64,000 nucleotides of DNA from Enterobacterales bacterium (GCA_015654925.1 JAATFX010000051.1:1-64000), one strand, 5' to 3'. Positions 26,708 to 36,159 are shown, counted from the first letter of the stretch. Notes: a model not told the origin generated them from the letters alone. Numbers and translations: made by a program.

Positions 26708-28210
26708 TTACGCTGTCGCGCCGGCGGCGAGACGCATGATATTTTCTTCGGTAAGCGCATCGCCGCGCACTTCGCCGCCAATGCGCCCTTCATGGATCAC
26801 CATGACCCGATCGCACAGGCCAATCAGTTCGGGCAGTTCGGAGGAGATCACCACCAGCGCCACCCCGCTTTCCGCCAACACGTGCAAAATCTGGTAGATC
26901 TCCGCTTTGGCGCTGATATCGACGCCCCGGGTGGGCTCATCAAGAAACAGGATGGCTGGCTTGATGGACAGCACTTTGGCCAACGCCACTTTTTGCTGGT
27001 TGCCCCCCGATAGCGACGACACCGGATCGCTGAATTTGCCTTTTTTCAATTGCACTTCCCGGCCCAGGCGCTCCGCCTGCCGGCGCTCGGCTTCCTGGCT
27101 CAGCAGTCCGTAACCCGCGCAGACCGCGGGGATATCCAGCGCCGACATATTCCAGTCGATGGGCATATCCAAAAACAATCCCGCCGCCTTGCGATCCTCC
27201 GACAGGTACGCCATGCCGTGGCGGATGCAATCGCTGTAGTGGCGCAGCCGCACCGGACGGCCGTTAATGGCGACCGCGCCCCGGCGAAAAGCATCGATAG
27301 CGCACACCGCCTGGGCAATCTCGGTGCGCCCCGCGCCCATCAGTCCGCCAAATCCCATGATCTCGCCCGGGCGCAGCTCAAACGAGATATCGAAAAACCG
27401 CCGGTCGTCCGATAGTCCGTCGACGCGCAGCACCGGGTCTCGATGCTGGCAGCTGGCGCGTTTCGGCGGAAACAGGCGGGTTAATTCCCGTCCGACCAGG
27501 CGCGTAATCAAGCGATCCGGCGTTAGCGAGGACAGGGTTTCGCAACCCACCGTGCAGCCGTCGCGCATAATGGTCACCCGCTGGCACAAAGCGAAGATCT
27601 CCGCCATGCGGTGGCTGATATAGATAACCGACATATTCTCGGCCCGCAGTTGCCGGATTATGCCGAACAGCCGCTGCGCTTCGGGTTCGGTCAGCGCCGC
27701 GGTAGGCTCATCGAGGATCAAAATGCGGCAATCCAGCGTCAGCGCTTTGGCGATTTCCACCAGCTGCTGCTGGGAGATGGATAAATCGCCCACCCTGGTG
27801 GTTACCGGAATCGGCGCCAGGCGATCCATTACCGCCTGGGCCTTGCGCCGCAGTTGGTCGTGATTAACCCACAGCCGTCCGGCGCTGTTGGTATGGGCCA
27901 TATAGATATTTTCATAAATGGAAATATCCGGGCATAACGCAATTTCTTGATGCACCAAGGCGATGCCCAATCGCTGGGCGTCCGCCGGCCGGCGGATCTC
28001 CACCGCTTTGCCGTCCACCCAGATGCCGCCCGCATCGGGCCGGATAATGCCGTCGATGACATTCATCAGCGTGGACTTGCCGGCGCCGTTTTCGCCGGCC
28101 AGCGCGTGAATCTCGCCGGCGGCCAGCTCAAAGCCGACGTTTTGCAATGCCCGGACGGGGCCGAAGGATTTACAGATCCCGCTGAGCCGCAGCGCAGGTG
28201 TTGGAGTCAT
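26708..28210 (-). CDS. ribose-type ABC transporter ATP-binding protein (RbsA family, two ATPase domains)
   Basis: About 500 residues with two fused nucleotide-binding domains. The first has Walker A GENGAGKSTLMN, signature LSISQQQLVEIAKAL and Walker B ILILDEPTAAL; the second has the degenerate loop FGGLMGAGRTEI, LSGGNQQKVALAKVL and ILFLDEPTRGVD, as normal for RbsA/XylG proteins. The ATG at 28210 with AAGGA eight bases before it is preferred; an ATG at 28228 that overlaps the stop of the upstream gene would add six residues. Confidence 0.92.
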   Translation of the reverse strand: MTPTPALRLSGICKSFGPVRALQNVGFELAAGEIHALAGENGAGKSTLMNVIDGIIRPDAGGIWVDGKAVEIRRPADAQRLGIALVHQEIALCPDISIYENIYMAHTNSAGRLWVNHDQLRRKAQAVMDRLAPIPVTTRVGDLSISQQQLVEIAKALTLDCRILILDEPTAALTEPEAQRLFGIIRQLRAENMSVIYISHRMAEIFALCQRVTIMRDGCTVGCETLSSLTPDRLITRLVGRELTRLFPPKRASCQHRDPVLRVDGLSDDRRFFDISFELRPGEIMGFGGLMGAGRTEIAQAVCAIDAFRRGAVAINGRPVRLRHYSDCIRHGMAYLSEDRKAAGLFLDMPIDWNMSALDIPAVCAGYGLLSQEAERRQAERLGREVQLKKGKFSDPVSSLSGGNQQKVALAKVLSIKPAILFLDEPTRGVDISAKAEIYQILHVLAESGVALVVISSELPELIGLCDRVMVIHEGRIGGEVRGDALTEENIMRLAAGATA

Positions 28211-28220
28211 GGCGGATTCC

Positions 28221-29249
28221 TTATTCATTGATGCCTTTGGTGCCCCGGCGTTTCAAATAGCCATCCCAGCGGAAATCATCGGCATTATCCTTGGTGACGA
28301 TGGCAAACCCGTTATCCAGCAACGGGAAGGAAAAAGGATTGGCCCCGGTGCGTTTGGCATCGTTCATCGGATCGATGAGTTCGGGATGGGCCGCCAGGAA
28401 CAAGGTCATAAACCCCATATAACCCTGTATGCCCTGGTTGGGGTTAATGGAGGCATAGACTTGCCCGGCCTTGATCATATCCAGCACCTTGGCATTTACA
28501 TCCACCGTAATCACTTTCACCTTGCCGCCGTTTTCCACCACCGCCTGGGCCGCGCCGATGGCGGAGCTGGCTTCCGGCATAAACAGCACCGTCAGGTTGG
28601 GATGCGCCTGCAAAATCGACAGCACGGCGTTATACGCCTTGGACGGGTCCTGGTTGGTTGCCGCCCGCGCCACCAGCTTGATATCCGGATATTGGGTTTT
28701 CATCTCATCGATAAAGGAGCTGACCCGCCGGTCGTGATTATCCTGGCCGGGATTTTCCAGCACCGCGTACTCCCCTTTGCCCTGGGTGACCTTACCCATC
28801 AAATCCGCCGCGGCGCGGCCTTCACGGAAATTATCCGAGGTAATATAGGCCACGCGCTTACTGTTGGGCGAATCGGCGGCAAAGGTCACCACCGGAATAC
28901 CGGCTTCGGCCGCCCGGTTGATGGGCTCGATAAACGGGTCCGGGTTCATGGGATGCAAAAAGATCCCGGCCGGTTTTTGCGCCAGCACCTGTTCGAAGCT
29001 GGCGAGCTGCTGGTTAACGTCATAAGCCGGCGTACCGCCGTATACGGTTTTACAGCCCAGTTGCTGCGCCGCCTGTTTAAACATTTCGTAGACCGGGAAC
29101 CAATATTCCACCCCGGTGACCATCACATTCATATAGTAGGTTTCACCGGGCTTACAGCGGAATTGCGGCGTTTTATCTTCAGCGCGGGCCACGGAGCCAA
29201 ACGCCAGCGCCGGGATCAGGCAAGTCAGGGCGATCAGGTGTTTTTTCAT
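28221..29249 (-). CDS. periplasmic sugar-binding protein of ribose-type ABC importer
   Basis: A 342-residue type I periplasmic binding protein (RbsB/LsrB class). A Sec signal (MKKHLIAL...GSVARA) is followed by a mature chain with MNVMVTGVEYWFPVYEMFKQ, FLHPMNPDPFIEPINRAAEAGIPVV and the late NPNQGIQGYMGFM. GGGGAAATA precedes the ATG. As first gene of the polyol operon it defines the substrate, probably a free sugar or sugar alcohol, which cannot be named from sequence. It ends where the ATPase gene begins. Confidence 0.91.
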   Translation of the reverse strand: MKKHLIALTCLIPALAFGSVARAEDKTPQFRCKPGETYYMNVMVTGVEYWFPVYEMFKQAAQQLGCKTVYGGTPAYDVNQQLASFEQVLAQKPAGIFLHPMNPDPFIEPINRAAEAGIPVVTFAADSPNSKRVAYITSDNFREGRAAADLMGKVTQGKGEYAVLENPGQDNHDRRVSSFIDEMKTQYPDIKLVARAATNQDPSKAYNAVLSILQAHPNLTVLFMPEASSAIGAAQAVVENGGKVKVITVDVNAKVLDMIKAGQVYASINPNQGIQGYMGFMTLFLAAHPELIDPMNDAKRTGANPFSFPLLDNGFAIVTKDNADDFRWDGYLKRRGTKGINE

Positions 29250-29325
29250 TATATTTCCCCGGATAACAGTAGGTTGACCTGGCTCAGCCGCGATGGCGAC
29301 ACTGCTACGGAACCGCGAGCCCGGG

Positions 29326-29369
29326 AGTCATGTAATTTATTTCTTATTGATGAAATAAATTACATGACT
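29326..29369. promoter_or_regulatory. 18-bp perfect inverted repeat, candidate SorC-type operator
   Basis: AGTCATGTAATTTATTTC (29326-29343) and its exact reverse complement (29352-29369) flank TTATTGAT. The element lies 77 bases upstream of the binding-protein gene that heads the polyol operon, and about 375 bases upstream of the divergent purine permease. Arms this long and AT-rich suit a tetrameric SorC regulator operator better than a terminator, because no gene ends nearby. Confidence 0.65.
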
Positions 29370-29642
29370 ATGTATAGATAATGTAAAAATAATGATCAAC
29401 ATATGCTTTACTTGCGTTATCAAAAGCGTGAGAGGCGTCAAAAAGCGGGGGCGAAGTGTGAGATTGCGCAAAGTGACTGACCATTGACCTTTTGCGGGGA
29501 AAAATGCGTATGGCGGGGCGTTGCCCCATAATGGATAGCTATGCGCCAAAATGGTTATATTGCAGCACCGTTATAGTGCATTCGTTTTTGCCCGCCGCCG
29601 ATTTATTCCCGCACTACGATGCACTTTACCTAACTTTACCTA

Positions 29643-29670
29643 TATAATGCGCCCGCGCCATCGTTTGCGT
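29643..29670 (+). promoter_or_regulatory. -10 element and PurR-like box of the purine permease
   Basis: TATAAT at 29643-29648 is followed by a PurR-like site at 29655-29670. The site reads ACGCAAACGATGGCGC on the minus strand, against the consensus ACGCAAACGTTTTCGT. The overlap with the expected transcription start fits PurR repression. No good -35 is seen at the right distance. Confidence 0.55.
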
Positions 29671-29744
29671 CTGTCGCATCACCGACGGAATAGTGGCATA
29701 GCTATTGCTTTGGCTGTGCAGACAACTTCAAAGAGATAACCTCC

Positions 29745-31040
29745 ATGTTAGAAAAAATATTTCATTTAAAAGCTCATCGTACCAACGTACGAACTGAGAT
29801 TTTGGCAGGGCTGACCACATTTTTGGCAATGGCATATATTCTGTTTGTAAACCCCTCGATCCTGAGCGCCACCGGCATGGATAAAGGTTCGGTATTTGTC
29901 GCGACCTGCCTGGCCGCCGCTATCGGTTCGGCGCTGATGGGCTTTATCGCCAACTACCCCATCGCCCTGGCCCCCGGCATGGGCCTGAATGCGTTTTTCA
30001 CCTATACCGTGGTGTTGCATATGGGCTACACCTGGCAAATTGCGCTGGGCGCGGTATTTTTATCGGCGTTGATCTTCTTCGCGCTGTCGATTTTCAAAAT
30101 TCGCGAATGGATTATCACCAGCATTCCGCTGCCGCTGCGATCCGGCATTGCGGCGGGCATCGGCCTGTTCCTGGCGATTATCGCCCTGGAAGGCGCCGGT
30201 ATCGTCGTGGCTAATCCGGCTACCCTGGTAGGCTTGGGCGATCTGGGCAAATCCGGCCCGCTGTTCGCCATGCTGGGTTTTATCATCATCGTGGTGCTGG
30301 AAGCCCGCCGGGTGCCCGGCGCGGTGCTGATCGGCATTCTGGCGGTGACGTTCCTGTCCATCGCCCTGGGCTACAGCCAGTTCGTCGGCGTGGTGTCCAT
30401 GCCGCCGTCCATTGCGCCCACCTTCCTCCAGCTGGATATTCGCGGCGCGCTGGACATTTCCCTGGTCAGCGTCGTATTCGCGTTCCTGTTCGTGGATGTG
30501 TTCGATAACTCCGGCACCCTGATAGGCGTCACCAAACGCGCCGGGTTGACCGATGATGCCGGCAATATCCCGCGCATGGGCAAAGCGCTGATCGCCGATA
30601 GCGCCGCGGCGCTGTTCGGGTCGTTGCTCGGCACGTCCACCACCACCAGTTATATCGAATCCGCCGCGGGCGTCAGCGCCGGCGGCCGCACCGGTTTAAC
30701 GGCGATTGTGGTCGGCATCCTATTCCTGGCCAGCCTGTTTTTCGCGCCGCTGGCCTCCAGCGTACCGGCATTCGCCACCGCGCCGGCGTTACTGTTTATC
30801 GCGGTGTTGATGACGTCGGGCCTGGCGGAAATTGATTGGAAGGATATCACCGTCGCCGCGCCGGTTACGGTTACCGCCCTGACCATGCCGCTGACCTATT
30901 CCATCGCCAACGGCATCGCGTTCGGTTTTATCACCTGGACGGTGGTTAAGCTGCTGAGCGGACGGACTCGCGACCTGAATGCGGCCCTGATCATTTTATC
31001 GATTTTGTTTGTGATAAAACTGGGCTGGCTGAGCGCCTGA
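29745..31040 (+). CDS. purine permease, NCS2 AzgA-like family (AdeP/GhxP type)
   Basis: A 431-residue transporter with 12-14 membrane segments. Family segments are AGLTTFLAMAYILFVNPSIL, ALAPGMGLNAFFTYTV, VDVFDNSGTLIGVTKRAGL and LGTSTTTSYIESAAGVSAGGRTGLTA. These mark the AzgA-like branch (AdeP, GhxP/GhxQ, YicO), which imports adenine or guanine/hypoxanthine with protons. Which base is used is not clear. A PurR-like operator upstream and an intrinsic terminator downstream suggest a single-gene purine-regulated unit. Confidence 0.92.
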   Translation: MLEKIFHLKAHRTNVRTEILAGLTTFLAMAYILFVNPSILSATGMDKGSVFVATCLAAAIGSALMGFIANYPIALAPGMGLNAFFTYTVVLHMGYTWQIALGAVFLSALIFFALSIFKIREWIITSIPLPLRSGIAAGIGLFLAIIALEGAGIVVANPATLVGLGDLGKSGPLFAMLGFIIIVVLEARRVPGAVLIGILAVTFLSIALGYSQFVGVVSMPPSIAPTFLQLDIRGALDISLVSVVFAFLFVDVFDNSGTLIGVTKRAGLTDDAGNIPRMGKALIADSAAALFGSLLGTSTTTSYIESAAGVSAGGRTGLTAIVVGILFLASLFFAPLASSVPAFATAPALLFIAVLMTSGLAEIDWKDITVAAPVTVTALTMPLTYSIANGIAFGFITWTVVKLLSGRTRDLNAALIILSILFVIKLGWLSA

Positions 31041-31089
31041 TCCCCTCTGCGGACGATGCCAATCGCCCGTCCGGCGGCAGATACCCGAC

Positions 31090-31123
31090 ACCCCGCCCGC
31101 ATCGCGCCGGCGGGGTATTTTTT
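31090..31123 (+). terminator. intrinsic terminator after the purine permease
   Basis: ACCCCGCC (31090-31097) pairs with GGCGGGGT (31109-31116), followed by ATTTTTT. It stands 50 bases after the permease stop and is a textbook rho-independent terminator. Confidence 0.85.
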
Positions 31124-31160
31124 ATCGCCGGGCGCATTGCCGACGAACGGCACGGAGCGG

Positions 31161-31841
31161 TTATTTGGCCGCGCCGCCTATTGTCCCGGCGACTATCTTG
31201 GCCACCGGCCGGGCGCTGAATTCGGCGGTGGAATAAGCCCATAAATATAACGACGCGGTGGACCCATACGGCGAATAGCGCCGGCGATAGCGCTCAAAAC
31301 GCTCGCGCGGCAGCGTCTTATGGCGATAAAGATTCATCATGCCGCGCCGTATGGCCAAATCGCCCCAGCTCAGGATATCGGGCCGGCCGAGGGAGAAAAT
31401 CATCAGCATCTCCGCCGTCCAGATCCCGATGCCCGGCAGCCGCGACAGCGCGTCGATGACCTGCTGGTCCGTATAATCATGAATGGCCGCCAAATCCAAT
31501 TCGCCGCTCATGGCGGCCGTAGCCGCGCCTTTGATATACAGCGCCTTGCGCATGGACATGCCGCAAGACTGGATTTGCTCCGCGGTCAGCCGTTCGATAC
31601 CGGCGGGAGTAATGGCGCCGGCCAGCGCCGACAGCCGGCCATTAACGGTAATACCGGCCTTGGTGGAGATTTGCTGATCGATGATATTCCTGATTAAAGC
31701 GGCAAACAGGTCCGGCATCAGCGGGCGGGTAATCAAGCCGATACGCTCGATGGCCTCGGCCATGCGCTTATCTTTTTTGGCCAGCCAGTCCAGCTCCGTC
31801 GTGCCGTATGCAAAAATAGCGCGGTGTTCCGATATTTCCAT
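31161..31841 (-). CDS. HhH-GPD DNA glycosylase (AlkA-like, 3-methyladenine type)
   Basis: A 226-residue base-excision-repair glycosylase. The helix-hairpin-helix LSRLPGIGIWTAEMLMIF is followed by the catalytic aspartate in LSWGDLAIRRGM. IIDQQISTKAG lines the active-site region. It lacks the N-terminal Ada-like domain of E. coli AlkA (282 residues), so it resembles short bacterial and yeast MAG-type enzymes that remove alkylated purines. It is divergent from the dehydrogenase gene at 31998. Confidence 0.88.
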   Translation of the reverse strand: MEISEHRAIFAYGTTELDWLAKKDKRMAEAIERIGLITRPLMPDLFAALIRNIIDQQISTKAGITVNGRLSALAGAITPAGIERLTAEQIQSCGMSMRKALYIKGAATAAMSGELDLAAIHDYTDQQVIDALSRLPGIGIWTAEMLMIFSLGRPDILSWGDLAIRRGMMNLYRHKTLPRERFERYRRRYSPYGSTASLYLWAYSTAEFSARPVAKIVAGTIGGAAK

Positions 31842-31997
31842 TTACCCTCCCCTGCGGCGGCGGCCGTCAAAAAACGCAGCGATAAGCATAGCATTTTGTT
31901 AATTAGGCAATAATTCATTTAGACTATCATAACCAACGCGATTTATTTCCCTGCGGTCCGGATTTTGCGTCCATCGCCCTTTATAGAGGTAATATGC

Positions 31998-32948
31998 ATG
32001 AAACCACGCAAAGTGATGATCATTGGCGCGGGCAATGTCGGCTCGTCCGCCGCCTATGCGCTGCTGAACCAGCAGATTTGCGAAGAGATAATCCTGGTGG
32101 ATCTCAACGGACGGCTGGTGGAAGGACACCGCCAGGATCTGGCGGATGCGGCGGCTTATATGCCAGGGCGCATTACGATTAGCACCCGGCCGTCCGGCGA
32201 TTGCGCCGACGTCGATATAGCCGTGATCACCGTCTCCGGCGGCGCGTTGAAACCGGGACAGACCCGGGTGGACGAGCTGGACGGCACCGCCCGCATCGTC
32301 GGCCATATCGTGCCCGAAATGATGCAAAACGGCTTCCAGGGAATATTCCTGATTGCCACCAATCCCTGCGATATCATTACCTATCAGGTCTGGAAGCTCT
32401 CAGGCCTGCCCCGCCAGCAGGTGCTGGGCACCGGCGTATGGCTCGATACCACCCGCTTACGGCGTATTCTGGCCGAACAATTGGATATCGCCGCGCAAAG
32501 CGTCGACGCCTTTATCCTCGGCGAGCACGGCGACAGCCAGTTTCCCGTCTGGTCGCACTCGTCGGTGTACGGTATGACGCTTAATGAATATAGCCGGCTG
32601 AAAACCGGCCGCGATCTGGACTTCGCCGCGCTGGGCGACCGCACCCGCCAGCTCGGCTTCGAGATTTATTCCCAAAAAGGCTGCACCGAATACGGGGTGG
32701 CCGGTACCATCACGGAAATCTGCCGCAACTTATTTACCAGCAGCCACCGCGCCCTTACCGTGTCATGCGTGCTCGATGGGGAATACGGCCTGCAGGGATT
32801 AGCCATCGGCGTGCCGGCGGTATTATCGCAGCGCGGCATTGAACAAATTATCGAGCTGGATTTCAACGAACAGGAGCAACGGCAATTCGCTCACTCCGCC
32901 GCCGCCATTAAGCACAATATCCAGCGGTTGGCGGTGCTGCATCACTAG
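31998..32948 (+). CDS. L-lactate/2-hydroxyacid dehydrogenase family enzyme
   Basis: A 316-residue NAD-dependent enzyme of the LDH/MDH superfamily. The dinucleotide motif VMIIGAGNVGSSAAYALL, the NAD-proximal TNPCDIITY, WLDTTRLRRILA and the catalytic histidine in GEHGDSQFPVWS are present. It resembles L-lactate dehydrogenases and L-2-hydroxyisocaproate dehydrogenases of fermentative bacteria; the exact 2-keto acid is unclear. The frame is open from 31965, but AGAGGT stands eight bases before the ATG at 31998. Such an enzyme is not part of the usual enterobacterial lactate route (D-LDH LdhA), so transfer is possible. Confidence 0.85.
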   Translation: MKPRKVMIIGAGNVGSSAAYALLNQQICEEIILVDLNGRLVEGHRQDLADAAAYMPGRITISTRPSGDCADVDIAVITVSGGALKPGQTRVDELDGTARIVGHIVPEMMQNGFQGIFLIATNPCDIITYQVWKLSGLPRQQVLGTGVWLDTTRLRRILAEQLDIAAQSVDAFILGEHGDSQFPVWSHSSVYGMTLNEYSRLKTGRDLDFAALGDRTRQLGFEIYSQKGCTEYGVAGTITEICRNLFTSSHRALTVSCVLDGEYGLQGLAIGVPAVLSQRGIEQIIELDFNEQEQRQFAHSAAAIKHNIQRLAVLHH

Positions 32949-33030
32949 GCCCGGCTGTTCTTGTCCCGCGGTGCGGCGGTTATCACGCGCCGCCGCGCAA
33001 CGTCGCCGGCCGCGTTGGCTTACCGGCCGT

Positions 33031-33441
33031 TCATCCCGGACAGGGTTTAAGCCGCAGCAGCCTGCGCACCGCCCGTTTTAATCTTTTTTTCCATGTCTCG
33101 GTTTTAATAAACCGGTAAATGCTTTGATTGCTCTCCGGCTGCCCCTGGCAAAGGATGTCCATATTCATCAAATGGCTATTGCCGGCAATAAAACAGGTAT
33201 GCCGCAGACTGCAAGGACACTGCGCCGACGCCAGTACCTGATGGCAGGTTTTGACCGGACAAAAGGGGTTGGCCGGCTGGACGGCGGGCGACAACATGCC
33301 GTGATATTGCATGGACAGCGCGGACTGGAGCAATGGCGCCGAGACTCTGGCATTCTCCATTGCTTGAAGTAATATCATTAACGTAAACAATAATAAAATC
33401 GGGCGCAGTATAATACCGATCTGATGTTTTCTGTTGGTCAT
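33031..33441 (-). CDS. hypothetical small exported or anchored protein, cysteine-rich
   Basis: A 136-residue open frame not recognised. It has a hydrophobic segment (about 8-26) after a charged start, then a middle with five clustered Cys residues (FCPVKTC, QCPC, TCF), two more Cys later, and a basic C-terminus (KKRLKRAVRRLL). The layout suggests a membrane-anchored or secreted protein. AGGT lies 12 bases upstream of the ATG, which is a weak signal. It stands alone between the dehydrogenase and tmaR. It may be a real lineage-specific gene or a chance frame. Confidence 0.4.
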   Translation of the reverse strand: MTNRKHQIGIILRPILLLFTLMILLQAMENARVSAPLLQSALSMQYHGMLSPAVQPANPFCPVKTCHQVLASAQCPCSLRHTCFIAGNSHLMNMDILCQGQPESNQSIYRFIKTETWKKRLKRAVRRLLRLKPCPG

Positions 33442-33697
33442 GAAATAACTTACCTGCGATTTACTTATGCCGTTGTCGGCTCCCTTACGGTCAGATAACC
33501 CGTCTGAAAGCGGGAGAAATTTCCGTCTTCCTCTGCCGGTAAATAGATAACGCGCTATGAAATTATTATTTTAATAAAATGAACAAAACTACTTATTATA
33601 TAAATTATTGTAAAACATGATTTTTTCTATCGTTCAATCACAAGAACAATCTATAATATTATTATGGCAAATGTAAGCATGCAATGGAGATGCGGTC

Positions 33698-33802
33698 ATG
33701 AATCGGCGCCATAATCATAAAGCTGAGTATATGCTATCATTCTTTTTCATATTGCATGGTGTTTTATTTATTACTGATAGATTATTATTTGTTATTAAAT
33801 GA
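33698..33802 (+). CDS. possible 34-residue membrane microprotein
   Basis: ATG at 33698 with GGAG nine bases upstream, then 34 codons and TGA. The peptide starts basic (MNRRHNHK) and continues as one hydrophobic segment (MLSFFFILHGVLFITD). TATAAT at 33653 could be its -10. Size and AT-rich setting mean chance cannot be excluded. Confidence 0.3.
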   Translation: MNRRHNHKAEYMLSFFFILHGVLFITDRLLFVIK

Positions 33803-33843
33803 ATTAATTTATTCAAATAATAGATCTCAATATTATTGCGCAG

Positions 33844-33875
33844 AAATAAAAAAGGGTTAGACAATGTCTAACCCT
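33844..33875 (-). terminator. intrinsic terminator of tmaR
   Basis: AGGGTTAGAC / AAT / GTCTAACCCT at 33853-33875 forms a perfect 10-bp hairpin. On the minus strand it is followed by TTTTTT, about 100 bases after the tmaR stop. Confidence 0.85.
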
Positions 33876-33971
33876 GGTCCAGCTAAAAGGATATTTGCGG
33901 CCGGCCCGCCAACGGCCGTACGCCGGCACGGCATTGGCCAGGCCGGTCAGGCGGGGGCTGATGGCCCGAAT

Positions 33972-34391
<420 letters not shown>

Positions 34392-34462
34392 TTACAGAGT
34401 AGCAGCTATACGGTGCAATGGTATTGCCCTATTTTACCCGCTTTTGGTGCGGCCGCCACACT

Positions 34463-35542
34463 TCAATCTTCCTGTAACGGCAAAGGCTTACGCAGCGCCT
34501 GGCAAAGTAACCGCGCCATTTGCTCCAATTGCTGGGTCAGTTTCAGGCTCAGCCATACATAGCCAAATATCGGCGCTTCCACCTCGTTACGCTGGCTGGC
34601 CTGCTCCATCAGCAACTTTAGCTCAGCGGCAATCACCGCCAATTCGCCGCTGTTGGCGACGATGGGCGCCGGATTGCCCTGGCGCAGCGCGTCGGCCAGG
34701 GTAATCAACGTGCGCAAGGTGACCATTTGCGTGCTGCGCAGCGTAGTGGCGTTCAGCAGGATAAAATGGCTTTCCCGCGACGCCCACCACGCATCGATTT
34801 GCAATTCCAGTACGCACACAATATTACGGTTCAAATTTTGTATTGCGTCAAACACCTCTTTGCGTATCGCGGTTTCCTTACTGGCCGGGGCCACCAGGGC
34901 GCCCATCTTGACCACGTCCCCCAGCAATTTTTTCAGCCGGCCGTCCAGGCGCGGCCGTTCAATGATGTTTGGCGAAACATAAGCGGCGTAAATTTTACTG
35001 AGCCCCGTCAGGCTAAAACTCATTTGCATCCGCCAATGAATAAACGCCCGCTGCGGATAGATGCTGGTAAACAGCAGCGCCAGCAGCGAACCGATAATCA
35101 CATCGCCGCTGCGCCACAGCGCGGTCTGCATATCCCCCGCGCCGGCGCCGCAGACTACCGCCAGCGTAATGCCGATCAATAATGCCATATACGGCCGCTT
35201 GCCCAGCGTGAGATAGCCGCAGATAAACATCACGATGCCGCACCACGCCAGCATCAACGGCAGGGAGTAGAGCTCCAGGCGCAGGCCGATGAGCCCGGAC
35301 GCGGCGCCGAAAACCGTGCCGATAATGCGCTGCCCCGCCCGTTGCAGCACATTGCCCCAAAACGAAATCGGCCCCATGACCACCACCAGCGTAATCAGCG
35401 GCCAGGTGCCTTCGGGAATATCCAGCAGCCGTATGATCATAAAGGTCAGGACAAAAGCCAGGCCGATGCGCAAGCCGTGGGCAATTCGGTAGTGTTGGTA
35501 AATGGTATGTTCGAGGGAGGAAATTTTTCTATCCAAACGCAC
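34463..35542 (-). CDS. yeeA: FUSC-family inner-membrane protein YeeA
   Basis: A 359-residue protein with an N-terminal membrane domain (six or so segments, ALVFVLTFMIIRL-like hydrophobic stretches, ITLVVVMGPISFWGN) and a cytoplasmic C-terminal helical domain typical of the fusaric-acid-resistance family. It aligns with E. coli YeeA. The frame opens at 35593, but the GTG at 35542 reproduces the E. coli start (VRLDRK against MRADKS, with 16 residues before HYRI) and is chosen. A transporter role is inferred only; no substrate is known. Confidence 0.88.
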   Translation of the reverse strand: MRLDRKISSLEHTIYQHYRIAHGLRIGLAFVLTFMIIRLLDIPEGTWPLITLVVVMGPISFWGNVLQRAGQRIIGTVFGAASGLIGLRLELYSLPLMLAWCGIVMFICGYLTLGKRPYMALLIGITLAVVCGAGAGDMQTALWRSGDVIIGSLLALLFTSIYPQRAFIHWRMQMSFSLTGLSKIYAAYVSPNIIERPRLDGRLKKLLGDVVKMGALVAPASKETAIRKEVFDAIQNLNRNIVCVLELQIDAWWASRESHFILLNATTLRSTQMVTLRTLITLADALRQGNPAPIVANSGELAVIAAELKLLMEQASQRNEVEAPIFGYVWLSLKLTQQLEQMARLLCQALRKPLPLQED

Positions 35543-36159
35543 GGGAAATCGACCTGAAATGACTAGCGGGAGAGCTAGTCTAAAGAATTTCATTGTTTTT
35601 CACATCATTAATTAGCCCTACATATTTCAAGGTGTGAATTTAGCCCGTGCAAAAACTCTTTGCCGCCCATGGGGTAAGCACCGGCTATAATTTTAACTGA
35701 AATAACCCCACTTAAAATTACGGCATTCCAGCCGGCCGCCGCCCGTCCCGACCTGGCAGAGCGCCGCTATGACATGCCGCAATGGAGGCAGCCGGCGGTT
35801 ATCCGCCCATGACCGCCGCCCGGTTTAATTTTCTTACAACTTCGCGCCATGGTTAACGCTGACCAAAAGTGCGGCTAACTTGCGCGATATCCGGCATCAC
35901 ATACGGTTTGAGCCGCCATCGGCGCCTATTCACCTATAGTTAGCAAGGCCATGCCCGGCGGCGCCGTTGCAAAGTTACGTAATTGTTAGCAACATATTCA
36001 TACATTGCAACATTTCAGAATCATTTATAGTAAACATGTTCAAACAGGGTGAGTCATGTCGTCGTACGGCCTGCCTTGGGCATCCCGCATGGGCGCCCAG
36101 GCATACAGAACAGAGCGATGCCTTAAGCGCATCGACACAATAAGATACGGGAAGCATAT
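35543..36159. other. intergenic region between yeeA and the gluconate-dehydrogenase-type operon
   Basis: About 600 bases without a supported gene. It has two GCAACAT repeats 18 bases apart (about 35985-36012) and an AT-rich promoter-like stretch before 36040. A GGGAAG ribosome-binding site lies before the gene at 36160. No known regulator site could be assigned. Confidence 0.4.

Noticed and set aside
29326..29369. Terminator interpretation of the long inverted repeat
   Set aside because: No gene ends close by on either strand; it lies in a divergent promoter region, and an operator is the better reading.
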